A stretch of DNA of 28,756 nt from Gammaproteobacteria bacterium RIFCSPHIGHO2_12_FULL_37_14 (lineage in GTDB: Bacteria; Pseudomonadota; Gammaproteobacteria; DSM-16500): the NCBI GenBank assembly GCA_001801485.1, contig MGXV01000025.1, positions 1 to 28,756 of the forward strand. Reading direction: 5' to 3'. The notes under the pieces were generated by a model that had not been told where the DNA came from, did no database searches, and saw only the letters and a program-made list of their open reading frames with translations. Numbering within the stretch: the first letter of the stretch is position 1; the number at the start of each line of letters is the position of its first letter. The position numbers and the translations under genes were made by a program. Positions 1 to 7,281 of this stretch are shown here, in pieces.

Positions 1-797
1 ATATTACGAAGCAGCCCTAGAACAAAAATTAAAATGACAATGGAAAAGCAAATCCATAATAAACGTGAGCCAACTTGATTTAGCCTTTTTTGTAGTGGTG
101 TTTCAGCTCGGGTTGCTTCTCCAAGTAGTCTGGCAATATGACCCATTTCAGTTTGCATGCCCGTTGCAATGACAATTGCTCGGCCCGTTCCATTGACAAT
201 AGCGGTTCCCATAAAAACCATATTCTTTCGATCGCCTAAAGGCGCTGCTGCGGTACAAAGTTTGGTATCTTTCTCAACAGGTAAAGACTCTCCAGTCAAA
301 GATGCTTCATTAGTTTTGAGAGAAGAGACTTCAATAAGACGCGCATCAGCGGCAATAAGGTCGCCGCCTTCTAAAAGTAGAATATCTCCAGGTACAACGT
401 GAGATGCCGGAACCACAGTTGCATGTCCATTACGAATTACTGTTGCTTTCGGTGCTGCGAGTTGTTGTAGTGCTAAAATTGCGCGATCAGCGCGGTATTC
501 TAAAATAAATCCGATGATGGCATTTAAAATTACGATAGTTAAAATGGCAAAAGCATCTACTTTCTCATTCAGTACATATGAAATAACAACGGCACCTAAA
601 AGCACCCAAATGACCAGACTATTTAATTGTTGAAGAAAAATTTTAAAAGGAGATGATTTTTTCTGCTTAGTTAATACATTAAAGCCGGATGCTTGTAGTC
701 GATCTCGTGCATCACGCTCAGATACACCTCGAGACAAATTGACTTTAAGGCGTACGGCTATATCCTGTGGCGTTCCCGTATGCCAAGAGTATGTCAT
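1..797 (-). CDS. Cation-transporting P-type ATPase (P2-like), N-terminal part, cut by left edge
   Basis: Translating the minus strand from the ATG at 797-795 gives an open frame of 265 codons that runs off position 1. Seen: an N-terminal cation-ATPase domain (about residues 5-55), two membrane segments (about 60-76 and 82-98), then the actuator domain with PGD (136-138) and the hallmark TGES loop (168-171), which in this superfamily dephosphorylates the aspartyl-phosphate intermediate. A further membrane segment begins near residue 247. The DKTGT phosphorylation site and the nucleotide-binding domain would lie beyond the edge. The layout fits the P2 class (Ca2+, Mn2+ or Na+/K+ type) in the inner membrane. 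The transported ion cannot be decided because the ion-binding helices M4-M6 are missing. No strong Shine-Dalgarno sequence precedes the start. Confidence 0.9.
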   Translation of the reverse strand, partial: MTYSWHTGTPQDIAVRLKVNLSRGVSERDARDRLQASGFNVLTKQKKSSPFKIFLQQLNSLVIWVLLGAVVISYVLNEKVDAFAILTIVILNAIIGFILEYRADRAILALQQLAAPKATVIRNGHATVVPASHVVPGDILLLEGGDLIAADARLIEVSSLKTNEASLTGESLPVEKDTKLCTAAAPLGDRKNMVFMGTAIVNGTGRAIVIATGMQTEMGHIARLLGEATRAETPLQKRLNQVGSRLLWICFSIVILIFVLGLLRN

Positions 798-880
798 TGT
801 ACATCCTTGTCTGCTAAGGCTACCTATATAACGTCTGACTGACTTTCCTTAAAAACGTCACTGATAGGTTATATATTTTT

Positions 881-1261
881 TTAGGTAGCAGGACACCAAT
901 AAGCGTTGCCAGAGAAAACATGGGTTGCTTCTGCTGTATGTTGTGTTTTTGCAGCCCAATGTTTCTTTTCAATCATGGCGGAGGAGGGCAAAAGCAATAC
1001 AGTATTTGCTCCTAGTTGCATGGCTTGATTTCTCAGTCTATTGAATTCGTTTGATTTTAAAGAGGTATGCTGATAGGGAGTATCCATTGAACGTGCTTCA
1101 TCTGTGACTGAAACCTTGCCTCGCCATTTGCAGCTACTGGAAATCGGACCTTTTGTGATAGTCACTTTCCCTGTACCAGGTTGAGTTGGTGTGATAGTTG
1201 CACATCCCACCACGGTTACTAAAATTGATGAACTTAATAATATATTGAATAATTTCTTCAT
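881..1261 (-). CDS. Small outer-membrane lipoprotein, DUF4156-like
   Basis: 126 residues. The N-terminus is a lipoprotein signal: two lysines, a hydrophobic stretch, then VVGC with the lipidation cysteine at residue 20. The mature part holds three more cysteines' worth of interest: C43 in SSCKW near the start and a C-terminal cysteine in YWCPA, a pattern that suggests a disulfide. The middle has a conserved-looking stretch (NQAMQLGANTVLL) typical of DUF4156 and RcsF-like small lipoproteins, where an 'A..LGAN.V' segment forms the core. A good Shine-Dalgarno sequence (GGGAG) stands 7 nt before the ATG. It is on the same strand as the ATPase but 83 bases away, so co-transcription is possible and unproven. 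The exact role is unknown; related proteins are envelope lipoproteins. Confidence 0.72.
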   Translation of the reverse strand: MKKLFNILLSSSILVTVVGCATITPTQPGTGKVTITKGPISSSCKWRGKVSVTDEARSMDTPYQHTSLKSNEFNRLRNQAMQLGANTVLLLPSSAMIEKKHWAAKTQHTAEATHVFSGNAYWCPAT

Positions 1262-1356
1262 AAAATCTCCCTATTTAAGGTGTAGCGTCTATCCTAGTAA
1301 AAAGTTCCTTTAATCCTGACAACGTACCAGCTTTTAATTTTAACATATTTTGAATA

Positions 1357-1583
1357 ATGGAGAGCATATTACTCTTCAGTAAAATTTATATCTTGGAAGT
1401 CAAATAATTTCTTACAAAAGTAGAGTCCCTAGCAGATAAAGTAAGAGGCTGCCAAGAAAAAATATCTCTTGAGGATGGTGAGACATTCTAAATTCAGAAA
1501 ATAATGTTGAAGAATTAGCTAGTTGGATGAATAGTCAGGCAGAAGCAAGTTTTGGTGAAATTATTGATAATATGACTCAGTAA
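1357..1583 (+). pseudogene. Possible decayed ORF, unrecognised
   Basis: This is the main content of the 387-base gap between 1262 and 1648. From an ATG at 1357 one frame runs 16 codons to a TAA at 1405-1407, then stays open for a further 27 codons (reading SLADKVRGCQEK and LEDGETF) to a TAA at 1489-1491. A different frame then reads NNVEELASWMNSQ and FGEIIDNMTQ to a TAA at 1581-1583. The translated stretches look protein-like, and a one-base shift near 1485 would join the last two, so this may be the relic of a small gene. No family was recognised, and chance open frames in AT-rich DNA could look similar. Confidence 0.22.
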
Positions 1584-1648
1584 ATTGCGAAGCATTTTCA
1601 ATAGTCCCACCAGAATGATTAAAATTCAAAAAATTTGAACTTCTTAAT

Positions 1649-1948
1649 TTAAAGCAAATGCCAATATGTTTTAGGCGATTGCTCTTCAAACATTTCTTTT
1701 ACAAGTTTGTGTTTGAATTCTTGCATTTCAGGCATTAAATTGTGTTGTTCGAATGCTTCTTTGCTTTTCCATTGCATATACACCATAAATTCAGAAGGAT
1801 TTTCAATAGATTGATGAATATTGTAAATGATGCATCCAGTATCCTTTCGCGAATGCTCCATCAGTTGCTTAAGAAAACGTTTTACATAATCTTCCATGCC
1901 TGATTTTGCAATTCCTGCAATCATTACCGTATAGTTTCCGTTATTCAT
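1649..1948 (-). CDS. ABM-domain protein (YgiN / antibiotic biosynthesis monooxygenase-like)
   Basis: About 99 residues, the usual size of a single ABM-domain (dimeric alpha-beta barrel) protein. Seen: a beta strand near the start (NYTVMIAGIA), a helix with VKRFLKQLMEHSR, the typical DTGCIIYNIHQ strand, then FMVYMQWKSKEAFEQHN, which matches the family pattern of a 'Y..W.s..a...H' strand and helix. Members include heme-degrading and quinol-type monooxygenases and many uncharacterised small proteins; nothing here fixes the substrate. The start was chosen at the ATG 1948-1946 because GGAG lies 6 nt upstream of it. A TTG at 1960 would add four codons but would include that ribosome-binding site. 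The frame downstream on the same strand is only remnant sequence. Confidence 0.8.
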   Translation of the reverse strand: MNNGNYTVMIAGIAKSGMEDYVKRFLKQLMEHSRKDTGCIIYNIHQSIENPSEFMVYMQWKSKEAFEQHNLMPEMQEFKHKLVKEMFEEQSPKTYWHLL

Positions 1949-1965
1949 TGAATACTCCAATTTTT

Positions 1966-2143
1966 TTAAACGCCCGCAAGATAAAAATGCAATAATAAGC
2001 TAATATAAGCAAGCGCCGCTATTATTGCACATATTGCTAATGTTTCAATACCAGCATACATCCAAGATGTGTAGTGAGTAACGACTTTTCACTAAGCCGA
2101 TAATAAAAAATACGAGTCCTGTTTTTTCTGCCGATTGCGTCAA
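1966..2143 (-). pseudogene. Frameshifted C-terminal fragment of a VIT1/CCC1-family transporter
   Basis: On the minus strand from about 2143 one frame reads TGLVFFIIGLVKSRYS. After a single-base shift near 2080-2085 the next frame reads SWMYAGIETLAICAIIAALAYI and ends at a TAA at 1968-1966. Joined, this matches the C-terminal end of VIT1/CCC1-family metal transporters: a membrane helix, a short KSR or KAR segment, then a 'W..aGiE.l.ig...a..aY' helix. There is no room for the rest of a normal protein of about 230 residues, so only the tail remains. The rest of the 1949-2382 gap holds no convincing gene, apart from the regulatory elements described at 2331-2386. I regard the family match as probable and the frameshift as directly visible. 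Confidence 0.5.
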
Positions 2144-2330
2144 TTTATTTTCCCTATAAATAAAAATCTAGCAGCCTATTGCTGATTTTTTATATTTATT
2201 TTTCATGTAGTTAAACAACTTTTGTCCCCATGATGATGAACACATAAGTTTAACTTAAGCAAAATAGGTTATAGTTAGTTTCAATATATTTCTATAGACT
2301 ATCTAACTTAATTTTTGGTACCCACAAAAA

Positions 2331-2367
2331 AAATCACTGAAAACTCTGATAAATAATAAAGTGATTT
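2331..2367 (+). repeat. Inverted repeat just upstream of the RtcB-like gene's ribosome-binding site
   Basis: AAATCACT at 2331-2338 is repeated in inverted form as AGTGATTT at 2360-2367, with 21 nt between the arms. The right arm ends one base before the GAGG ribosome-binding site (2369-2372). It could be an operator or a weak 5'-UTR hairpin affecting translation. Eight AT-rich base pairs with a long loop are also possible by chance. Confidence 0.3.
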
Positions 2368-2377
2368 CGAGGAAAAG

Positions 2378-2386
2378 ATGACATGA
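2378..2386 (+). promoter_or_regulatory. Two-codon mini-ORF overlapping the RtcB-like start codon
   Basis: The bases read ATG ACA TGA, and the TGA overlaps the ATG of the downstream gene (2383-2385) as ATGA. The Shine-Dalgarno sequence GAGG (2369-2372) is 5 nt from the mini-ORF start and 10 nt from the gene start, so ribosomes could initiate at either. This could lower translation or couple it by termination-reinitiation. The function is inferred; the arrangement is seen. Confidence 0.3.
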
Positions 2387-3720
2387 CATCTTCTGGTTTG
2401 AATGCGAAAGAAAATTTAACTTATTTTTCAAATAAAAAAGAATATTCATTGTTCTTTACAGATGAACTATATTCTAAAGTAGAGCATTTACATACTGCTC
2501 TGCCACAAACAAGTATTTCAGTTTATCCTGATGCAACATTAAAAACCAATGGCTTGCCAACAGGTATCGCATGCGCTTCGATGTCTAAAAATGCTATGTT
2601 GTTACCTTTTATTTTGCGTGATCCTGGCTGTGGTTATCTTATGTTTAAGCTCAAGTTTAATAATGGACGTTCACCCGACTGGAAACAGATTGCTGGTAAT
2701 GCATTGGATGGGCTCGCTACATCGAGGTCATTTCATGACATTAAAAATAATTTATTGAATACGTTTGATCTGAGCTCCATTATCAATAATGGGCTACACG
2801 CGTTGAGTACAGAAAAAATTGAAATTGATTTAAATAAATTTATTTATACGAACTTTGTGAAAAACGAAAAGTCTGTTTTGTTGACGAATAATGAAATCCA
2901 GTTGTTAAAGGAAGATTTGATGGCGTTAACAAATACAATCGAAATAAGAAAATTAGCAAATATTAAAATGCAGGATGCATTAAGAATGCATTCGATTGAC
3001 GATCAAGATTATATTGGATTTATTCATACGGGAAGTCATGTTTTTCCAAAGATATTAGGTGAAAAATTTGTCTACCGAATTTGTGAATATGCACATCAGA
3101 ATAAATTATTCTCGCTGGATGATATAGATAATGGTGTGGTGGGTGTCCCACTCAATTCTACTTTAGGTACGGAGTATGAAACCTGGTTATATGCTGCTAT
3201 GAATCACGCTTTAGTGAGTCGCTATTCTATTTTTCTTGCGGTTAAGCAAGAACTTGAATCGTTGCTCCCCTGTGAAATCACCCTGCTGAATGACAATCCA
3301 CATGCGGGTCTTTTTCAAGGAAAGTGGGAGTCAGAGCATGTTGCTTACTCCACCAGAGGTGTGCAGCATATTTTTAAGCAGCAACTTAGTGTCGTCGCTG
3401 GACAAAAAGAAACACCAGCTGCTTTAGTTACCGGTGGGGTGAATGTAAATAAGTATAATCATTTTATTTCTCATGGTACGGGCTACCATATCAATAATCA
3501 ATTTGATTACAGTCAGGTATTTTGCCAAGAGGATCAAGAGCAGTACTTGCTGGATGCACATGATACCTTTTACAATTCCAAACCTCACTATGAAGATTGC
3601 ATTCCTTATACTTATAGTTTATGTCGTTCCCTGAAGTTTTTTGAAGAAATAGGGTTAGCTGATACAGTCGCATTTTTAAGTCCTGTGATTAATATTCAAA
3701 GCGAATGGTTAAAGAATTAA
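2383..3720 (+). CDS. Divergent RtcB-like protein (RNA ligase fold, active site partly lost)
   Basis: 445 residues, close to the usual RtcB length. RtcB joins RNA 2',3'-cyclic phosphate or 3'-phosphate ends to 5'-OH ends using GTP and Mn2+. RtcB-like features seen in order: YPD (48-50) with LPTGIA, matching the PD.H..G.PIG region; DPGCG (80-84), matching the D.GCG metal site, with D80 and C83 kept; HTGS (215-218), matching H(S/T)GSRG; a helix with AAMNHALVSR (271-280); NPH (305-307), near the usual HN position; and SHGTG (363-367), matching SHGAGR, whose His (H364) is the guanylylated residue in true RtcB. Not found: the G.GNHF metal motif before HTGS, the HRKGAT motif (here YSTRG), and a clear GSMGT motif (here GGVNV). 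It may be inactive, or have a changed substrate. Two plus-strand genes follow it at 71-base and 131-base gaps. Confidence 0.68.
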   Translation: MTSSGLNAKENLTYFSNKKEYSLFFTDELYSKVEHLHTALPQTSISVYPDATLKTNGLPTGIACASMSKNAMLLPFILRDPGCGYLMFKLKFNNGRSPDWKQIAGNALDGLATSRSFHDIKNNLLNTFDLSSIINNGLHALSTEKIEIDLNKFIYTNFVKNEKSVLLTNNEIQLLKEDLMALTNTIEIRKLANIKMQDALRMHSIDDQDYIGFIHTGSHVFPKILGEKFVYRICEYAHQNKLFSLDDIDNGVVGVPLNSTLGTEYETWLYAAMNHALVSRYSIFLAVKQELESLLPCEITLLNDNPHAGLFQGKWESEHVAYSTRGVQHIFKQQLSVVAGQKETPAALVTGGVNVNKYNHFISHGTGYHINNQFDYSQVFCQEDQEQYLLDAHDTFYNSKPHYEDCIPYTYSLCRSLKFFEEIGLADTVAFLSPVINIQSEWLKN

Positions 3721-3791
3721 CTTTTAAACATTGCAATGAGGTTTCAACGCGATTTGGTTTTTTAATGAAACACAAATAAAGAGTAACTGAG

Positions 3792-5399
3792 ATGACTTAT
3801 AGACAAGATGATGATTTTGCAAGATCTTATAGCTATTATTCACAAGAATATAAAAATAGCTATTATTCAAAACAACTTACCGATTACAAAACAAAATATA
3901 CGAAGCTTAAAAAGGAAGTTGCTGCTGCCAAGGAAGAAGCAGAAAGGCAAAATGAAAATAAAAAAAATATCCTACGAATAAAAGAAAAAATAAAACTTGA
4001 TAAAATCTCGTCTATAAATGAAATAATAAATGGTTTTTTTAAGCTTGAATCCTATCGCGAAGCGTTTGCTCATGTTGATAACATGAATAAAGACAGAGAT
4101 TTATATCTAGCACAATTAGCTTGTGAAATGGAAGAGCAAATCAATGAAGATTTATCATTAAAAATTCAAGATAAAAATGGTGAATTCTATATTGTTTTAT
4201 TAGAGGTATACCAAGCATTAAAACCGGAAAGTTCAGATTTATATTTGACGAGATGTACTACTGCAATTAATGCAATAAGTGAAGCAATTGAAGAAGCAAC
4301 AGATGAAGATGTTATTAATGAGTTGAAAGAACAAAGATTATGTTTTTATATTAAATTGCATCTTCACTATCGCCATCTGCCAGAATCCATTATCGATGAA
4401 AATGAATTGGTAAATGAATTGGTAATAGTCAAACTCCTAACCAGTTCTGATGAAATCGGATTGCCTTTAGAGCATGGTATCAGCTTCGAGCAGACTGTAG
4501 CAAGATTGGCTATCGATTATAGCCGCAATCAAAAAATGAATAAAAATCGTCCGAATAAAAACGAATTAATTCAGGATTTTGATCAGTTAATTGCTTTAGA
4601 GAATGACGAAAATAAAAAAAGAGAAATCCCGAAAAAATTAAAACTTCTATCCGATGCTATTGATCGAATCGAAAATGAAAAACAGGCTTTAACCGAAGAA
4701 AACAAAAAATTAAAATCACAAAATGTATCTTTTCATGATTCATTAAATAAAAAAACTGGAAAAAAAATCCTATTAAAAAATTCTTTAAGAATAATGGAAA
4801 ACGAGCTAGCGATTATGGAAAGTAATCTGCACAACTCTTATCAAGAGAATATTAATCTTGATATGAAATACGATAACATTACGGACGAAAATAAAAAATT
4901 AAATGAGGTTTGTGCAAAGTTGAACGAAACAAAAGTTCAATTATCCAGCCAAATTAGCAAGTTGGAAATTGAGGTCAATCAAAAAAATAAGTCGATTGAA
5001 AAGTTGCAGACCGACTTGAAACTAATGCAAAGTGAAATTGTAACTAAAACAATAAGGATACTCCGTGAGATCCAAGTTAATATTTATACGCATCCGTGGC
5101 ATACGGGTATGTTTGGCGGCAAAACAGTTTTCAAAATAGGCGAAATGGAAAAAGACGTTCTGGTAACGGAAACGGCTAAAAAGATTTTAGATATCATGCA
5201 AGCTTTTTGGGACGCTAAGAAAAAACAAAACGTACAGCACGTTGATCTGGATGTGGAAGCTAAAAAGTGTCTAAACGAAATCTATACTGTTGCCGATCGC
5301 GGCAGAAAACGTAATGTATTCTATCGCTTTTTCTTCAGGCAAAGTGCTTCCTCAAGAACGCAATATGAAGAATATCAAAAGAAAGTATTAGAAATTTAA
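3792..5399 (+). CDS. Coiled-coil protein of unknown function, effector-like
   Basis: 535 residues, no recognised family. No signal peptide or membrane segment is visible, so it is cytoplasmic or exported by a route that does not need one. Layout: a tyrosine-rich N-terminus in which SYYS occurs twice, 9 codons apart (DNA repeats at 3831 and 3858); a charged coiled coil (about 30-75); a helical middle domain (about 75-250); a long second coiled coil (about 265-420) rich in K, E and N; and a compact C-terminal domain (about 425-535) containing HPWHTGMFGGKTVFK and a basic segment (RGRKRNVFYRFFFR). A 12-base in-frame tandem duplication at 4401-4424 encodes NELV twice. The start has only a weak Shine-Dalgarno sequence (GAG near -4). 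Coiled-coil proteins of this kind are common among Dot/Icm substrates in Legionellales, but that role is only inferred here. Confidence 0.8.
   Translation: MTYRQDDDFARSYSYYSQEYKNSYYSKQLTDYKTKYTKLKKEVAAAKEEAERQNENKKNILRIKEKIKLDKISSINEIINGFFKLESYREAFAHVDNMNKDRDLYLAQLACEMEEQINEDLSLKIQDKNGEFYIVLLEVYQALKPESSDLYLTRCTTAINAISEAIEEATDEDVINELKEQRLCFYIKLHLHYRHLPESIIDENELVNELVIVKLLTSSDEIGLPLEHGISFEQTVARLAIDYSRNQKMNKNRPNKNELIQDFDQLIALENDENKKREIPKKLKLLSDAIDRIENEKQALTEENKKLKSQNVSFHDSLNKKTGKKILLKNSLRIMENELAIMESNLHNSYQENINLDMKYDNITDENKKLNEVCAKLNETKVQLSSQISKLEIEVNQKNKSIEKLQTDLKLMQSEIVTKTIRILREIQVNIYTHPWHTGMFGGKTVFKIGEMEKDVLVTETAKKILDIMQAFWDAKKKQNVQHVDLDVEAKKCLNEIYTVADRGRKRNVFYRFFFRQSASSRTQYEEYQKKVLEI
4401..4424 (+). 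repeat. Perfect 12-bp in-frame tandem duplication
   Basis: AATGAATTGGTA occurs twice with no gap, at 4401-4412 and 4413-4424, inside the coiled-coil gene. It gives the peptide NELVNELV without changing frame. This looks like recent slippage. Confidence 0.85.
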
Positions 5400-5530
5400 C
5401 AACTAAGGAGGGTTGCCAAATATCATATCGATTTGGGGTATTTCAGTTAGACTTGCAAACGGCGATGGCAGAAATTGAGTACGATTTGGTTAATTGAGAA
5501 ATTTAAGCTTTGTTTACAGAGGTGTGTTTT

Positions 5531-7228
5531 ATGCAGATGAGGCATCTTGCTACTCCAAGTAAGATATTAGAGATAGCGTCGCAAAACGCTCATCTTTTTA
5601 ATGCCATTCGAAAAGGCAACTTGTCGGCAGTAAAGACATTGCTTGAACAGGGTGCGGATCCACATCAGCTAGATGAAAATAAGCAAACACCCTTATCTTT
5701 AGCCATATCAATAGCAAACACAAATGAACAACATCTCATTGTTGCAGAATTATTAAAGAAACCTCTTACTGTCAATATTGGCGCTGCACTTTTAGTAACG
5801 ATTTCACAAAAACAAATAAAAGAAACCCGGGTGTTACTTGAAAAAGCCGGCAAAGATCTTGCGATAAAAGTATTAAATCATTTCCATGATCAACATGGAA
5901 AAACACCTTTCAAAATAGCATTAGAAGATAATGATCCAGCTATAGTATCTATATTAAAAAATTATACACTCGAATCTGCTCAAACAAATAACTATCCTGC
6001 ATCTTTTATTAGTGATGAAGAATTATTTATTCTTTATAAACAGGTAAAAACGTCTTTAATAAATCGAGGTGAATGTATACAAAGTTTGGAGGCGCTTTCT
6101 GAGCGGGCCATTCAAGTTATCAATCAACTGAATAGTAAAGATGTTTACTTAATCTATGCTCTTATCTTCAAATCTGGGTTAGAAAATGAAGAATTTTTAA
6201 ACCCTTTGTTACTTGCACTCCATATCCCTATCCAAAATCAATGGAATCAATTTAATATAGACAGAAAAAAAATCACTTACTTAGGTCGCTCATACGCATT
6301 TCGTCCGGGAAATATCCAGAGAAAAAACGCATTTATTAATCATGTTATTACATCACCAAATGATTTTAATCTTGAGGAAGCAAAACAATTAGGTGCGGTT
6401 GATTTATTTAATCCCGCTAATTATTTTGAGCGATCACAAGAATGCGAACAGTATGCAACTGAATTTTTACGGGGATTTTGGGGAAACACAGATTATTTTA
6501 ATGCAACAATTGCTGTACATCACACTAAATACCAAAACAAATCAATTGGCATCGCAGAAGCACTTGCACCAAGCTGCATTTCATTTGTAGCTGTGACGAG
6601 AGGCGAAAAGAAACTTTGCTTGGTACATATCAGTAGCGAAACTAAGATCAGTTCAGATATTCAAGAAAAACTTAAGACGTACATCGCTGATTACAACAAA
6701 AACCAAGCTGTCGTTTTTTCTTTTACTCGCGAAAGAAATATATATGCCTTTAATCAGACCATTAAATGCTTGACACGTGATCCTGGTGCAATGAAAAATT
6801 GTGCTGAAAAATTTTATTTTAAGGAGTTAATTGAATTACTGTTGACGGAAGGTGATCAATTGCACATTACCGGTGCAGTCAATTGCCATTTCTATCCTTA
6901 TCAACAAAGCAAAAAATATGGCATGGATGATACCTCTATAGATCGTTATGTTCTACCTAAATTAAACGTATACGGTAGTAAGCAAGTTGAAATCAGCGAT
7001 CATTTACTGGTTAATTTTATTCCTTGCTGTTCACAATGTAGGGACAACAAACCTGTCATGTTGGCCATGTTAATGGCGGCACGTAGAGAAGGCATAAAAT
7101 TATCAACGGGCTTTTCGTTATTGCCGCAACAGTCACTGCTTGCACAAAAAGAACAGCGGACTGGAAAGCAAGAGCAGGATAAATCTCTGTCTTCTCCTAC
7201 TTTTCTAAAGACAAGCTATCGAAACTAG
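5531..7228 (+). CDS. Ankyrin-repeat protein with C-terminal deaminase-fold signature, putative effector
   Basis: 565 residues from the ATG at 5531, chosen because GAGG (5519-5522) lies 8 nt upstream; a TTG at 5510 lacks such a site. Residues about 21-55 form a clear ankyrin repeat (FNAIRKGNLSAVKTLLEQGA, then TPLSLAI). A second, weaker set spans about 88-145 (GKTPFKIALEDNDPAIVSIL). A helical linker covers about 155-290. The C-terminal region has strands (SFVAVTRG, KLCLVHIS, about 351-367), then NCAEKFYF with C424-A425-E426 at the start of a helix, and later NFIPCCSQC with C500 and C503. A C-A-E plus C-x-x-C pair is the zinc and proton-shuttle signature of the cytidine deaminase superfamily, which includes bacterial toxin deaminases. 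The gap between the motifs (about 73 residues) is longer than usual and suggests an insertion, and P498 is separated from C500 by an extra cysteine. No signal peptide is seen. A host-directed nucleic acid or nucleotide deaminase is the favoured guess. Confidence 0.75.
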   Translation: MQMRHLATPSKILEIASQNAHLFNAIRKGNLSAVKTLLEQGADPHQLDENKQTPLSLAISIANTNEQHLIVAELLKKPLTVNIGAALLVTISQKQIKETRVLLEKAGKDLAIKVLNHFHDQHGKTPFKIALEDNDPAIVSILKNYTLESAQTNNYPASFISDEELFILYKQVKTSLINRGECIQSLEALSERAIQVINQLNSKDVYLIYALIFKSGLENEEFLNPLLLALHIPIQNQWNQFNIDRKKITYLGRSYAFRPGNIQRKNAFINHVITSPNDFNLEEAKQLGAVDLFNPANYFERSQECEQYATEFLRGFWGNTDYFNATIAVHHTKYQNKSIGIAEALAPSCISFVAVTRGEKKLCLVHISSETKISSDIQEKLKTYIADYNKNQAVVFSFTRERNIYAFNQTIKCLTRDPGAMKNCAEKFYFKELIELLLTEGDQLHITGAVNCHFYPYQQSKKYGMDDTSIDRYVLPKLNVYGSKQVEISDHLLVNFIPCCSQCRDNKPVMLAMLMAARREGIKLSTGFSLLPQQSLLAQKEQRTGKQEQDKSLSSPTFLKTSYRN

Positions 7229-7281
7229 GTCTGTTCGTTTATATGAGTGTTTTGGTAAACGAGATTGATATGATTATCCAG

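Noticed and set aside
157..402. Plus-strand open frame of 81 codons
   Set aside because: It lies opposite the P-type ATPase actuator domain, which has clear motifs on the minus strand; its translation has no protein-like features.
2168..2245. Minus-strand 25-codon open frame beginning MCSSSWGQKLF
   Set aside because: Short, no ribosome-binding site and no recognised family; it could be a relic but cannot be supported.
5400..5530. AAGGAGGG followed by an open stretch ending DLQTAMAEIEYDLVN before a TGA at about 5498
   Set aside because: A strong Shine-Dalgarno-like sequence is present, but no start codon lies at a useful distance in the long frame, and the TTG next to it opens only about 21 codons. 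Possibly remnant DNA.
7235..7262. Inverted repeat TCGTTTA / TAAACGA between the ankyrin and GGDEF-EAL genes
   Set aside because: Seven AT-rich pairs with a 14-base loop and no T-run; too weak to call a terminator.
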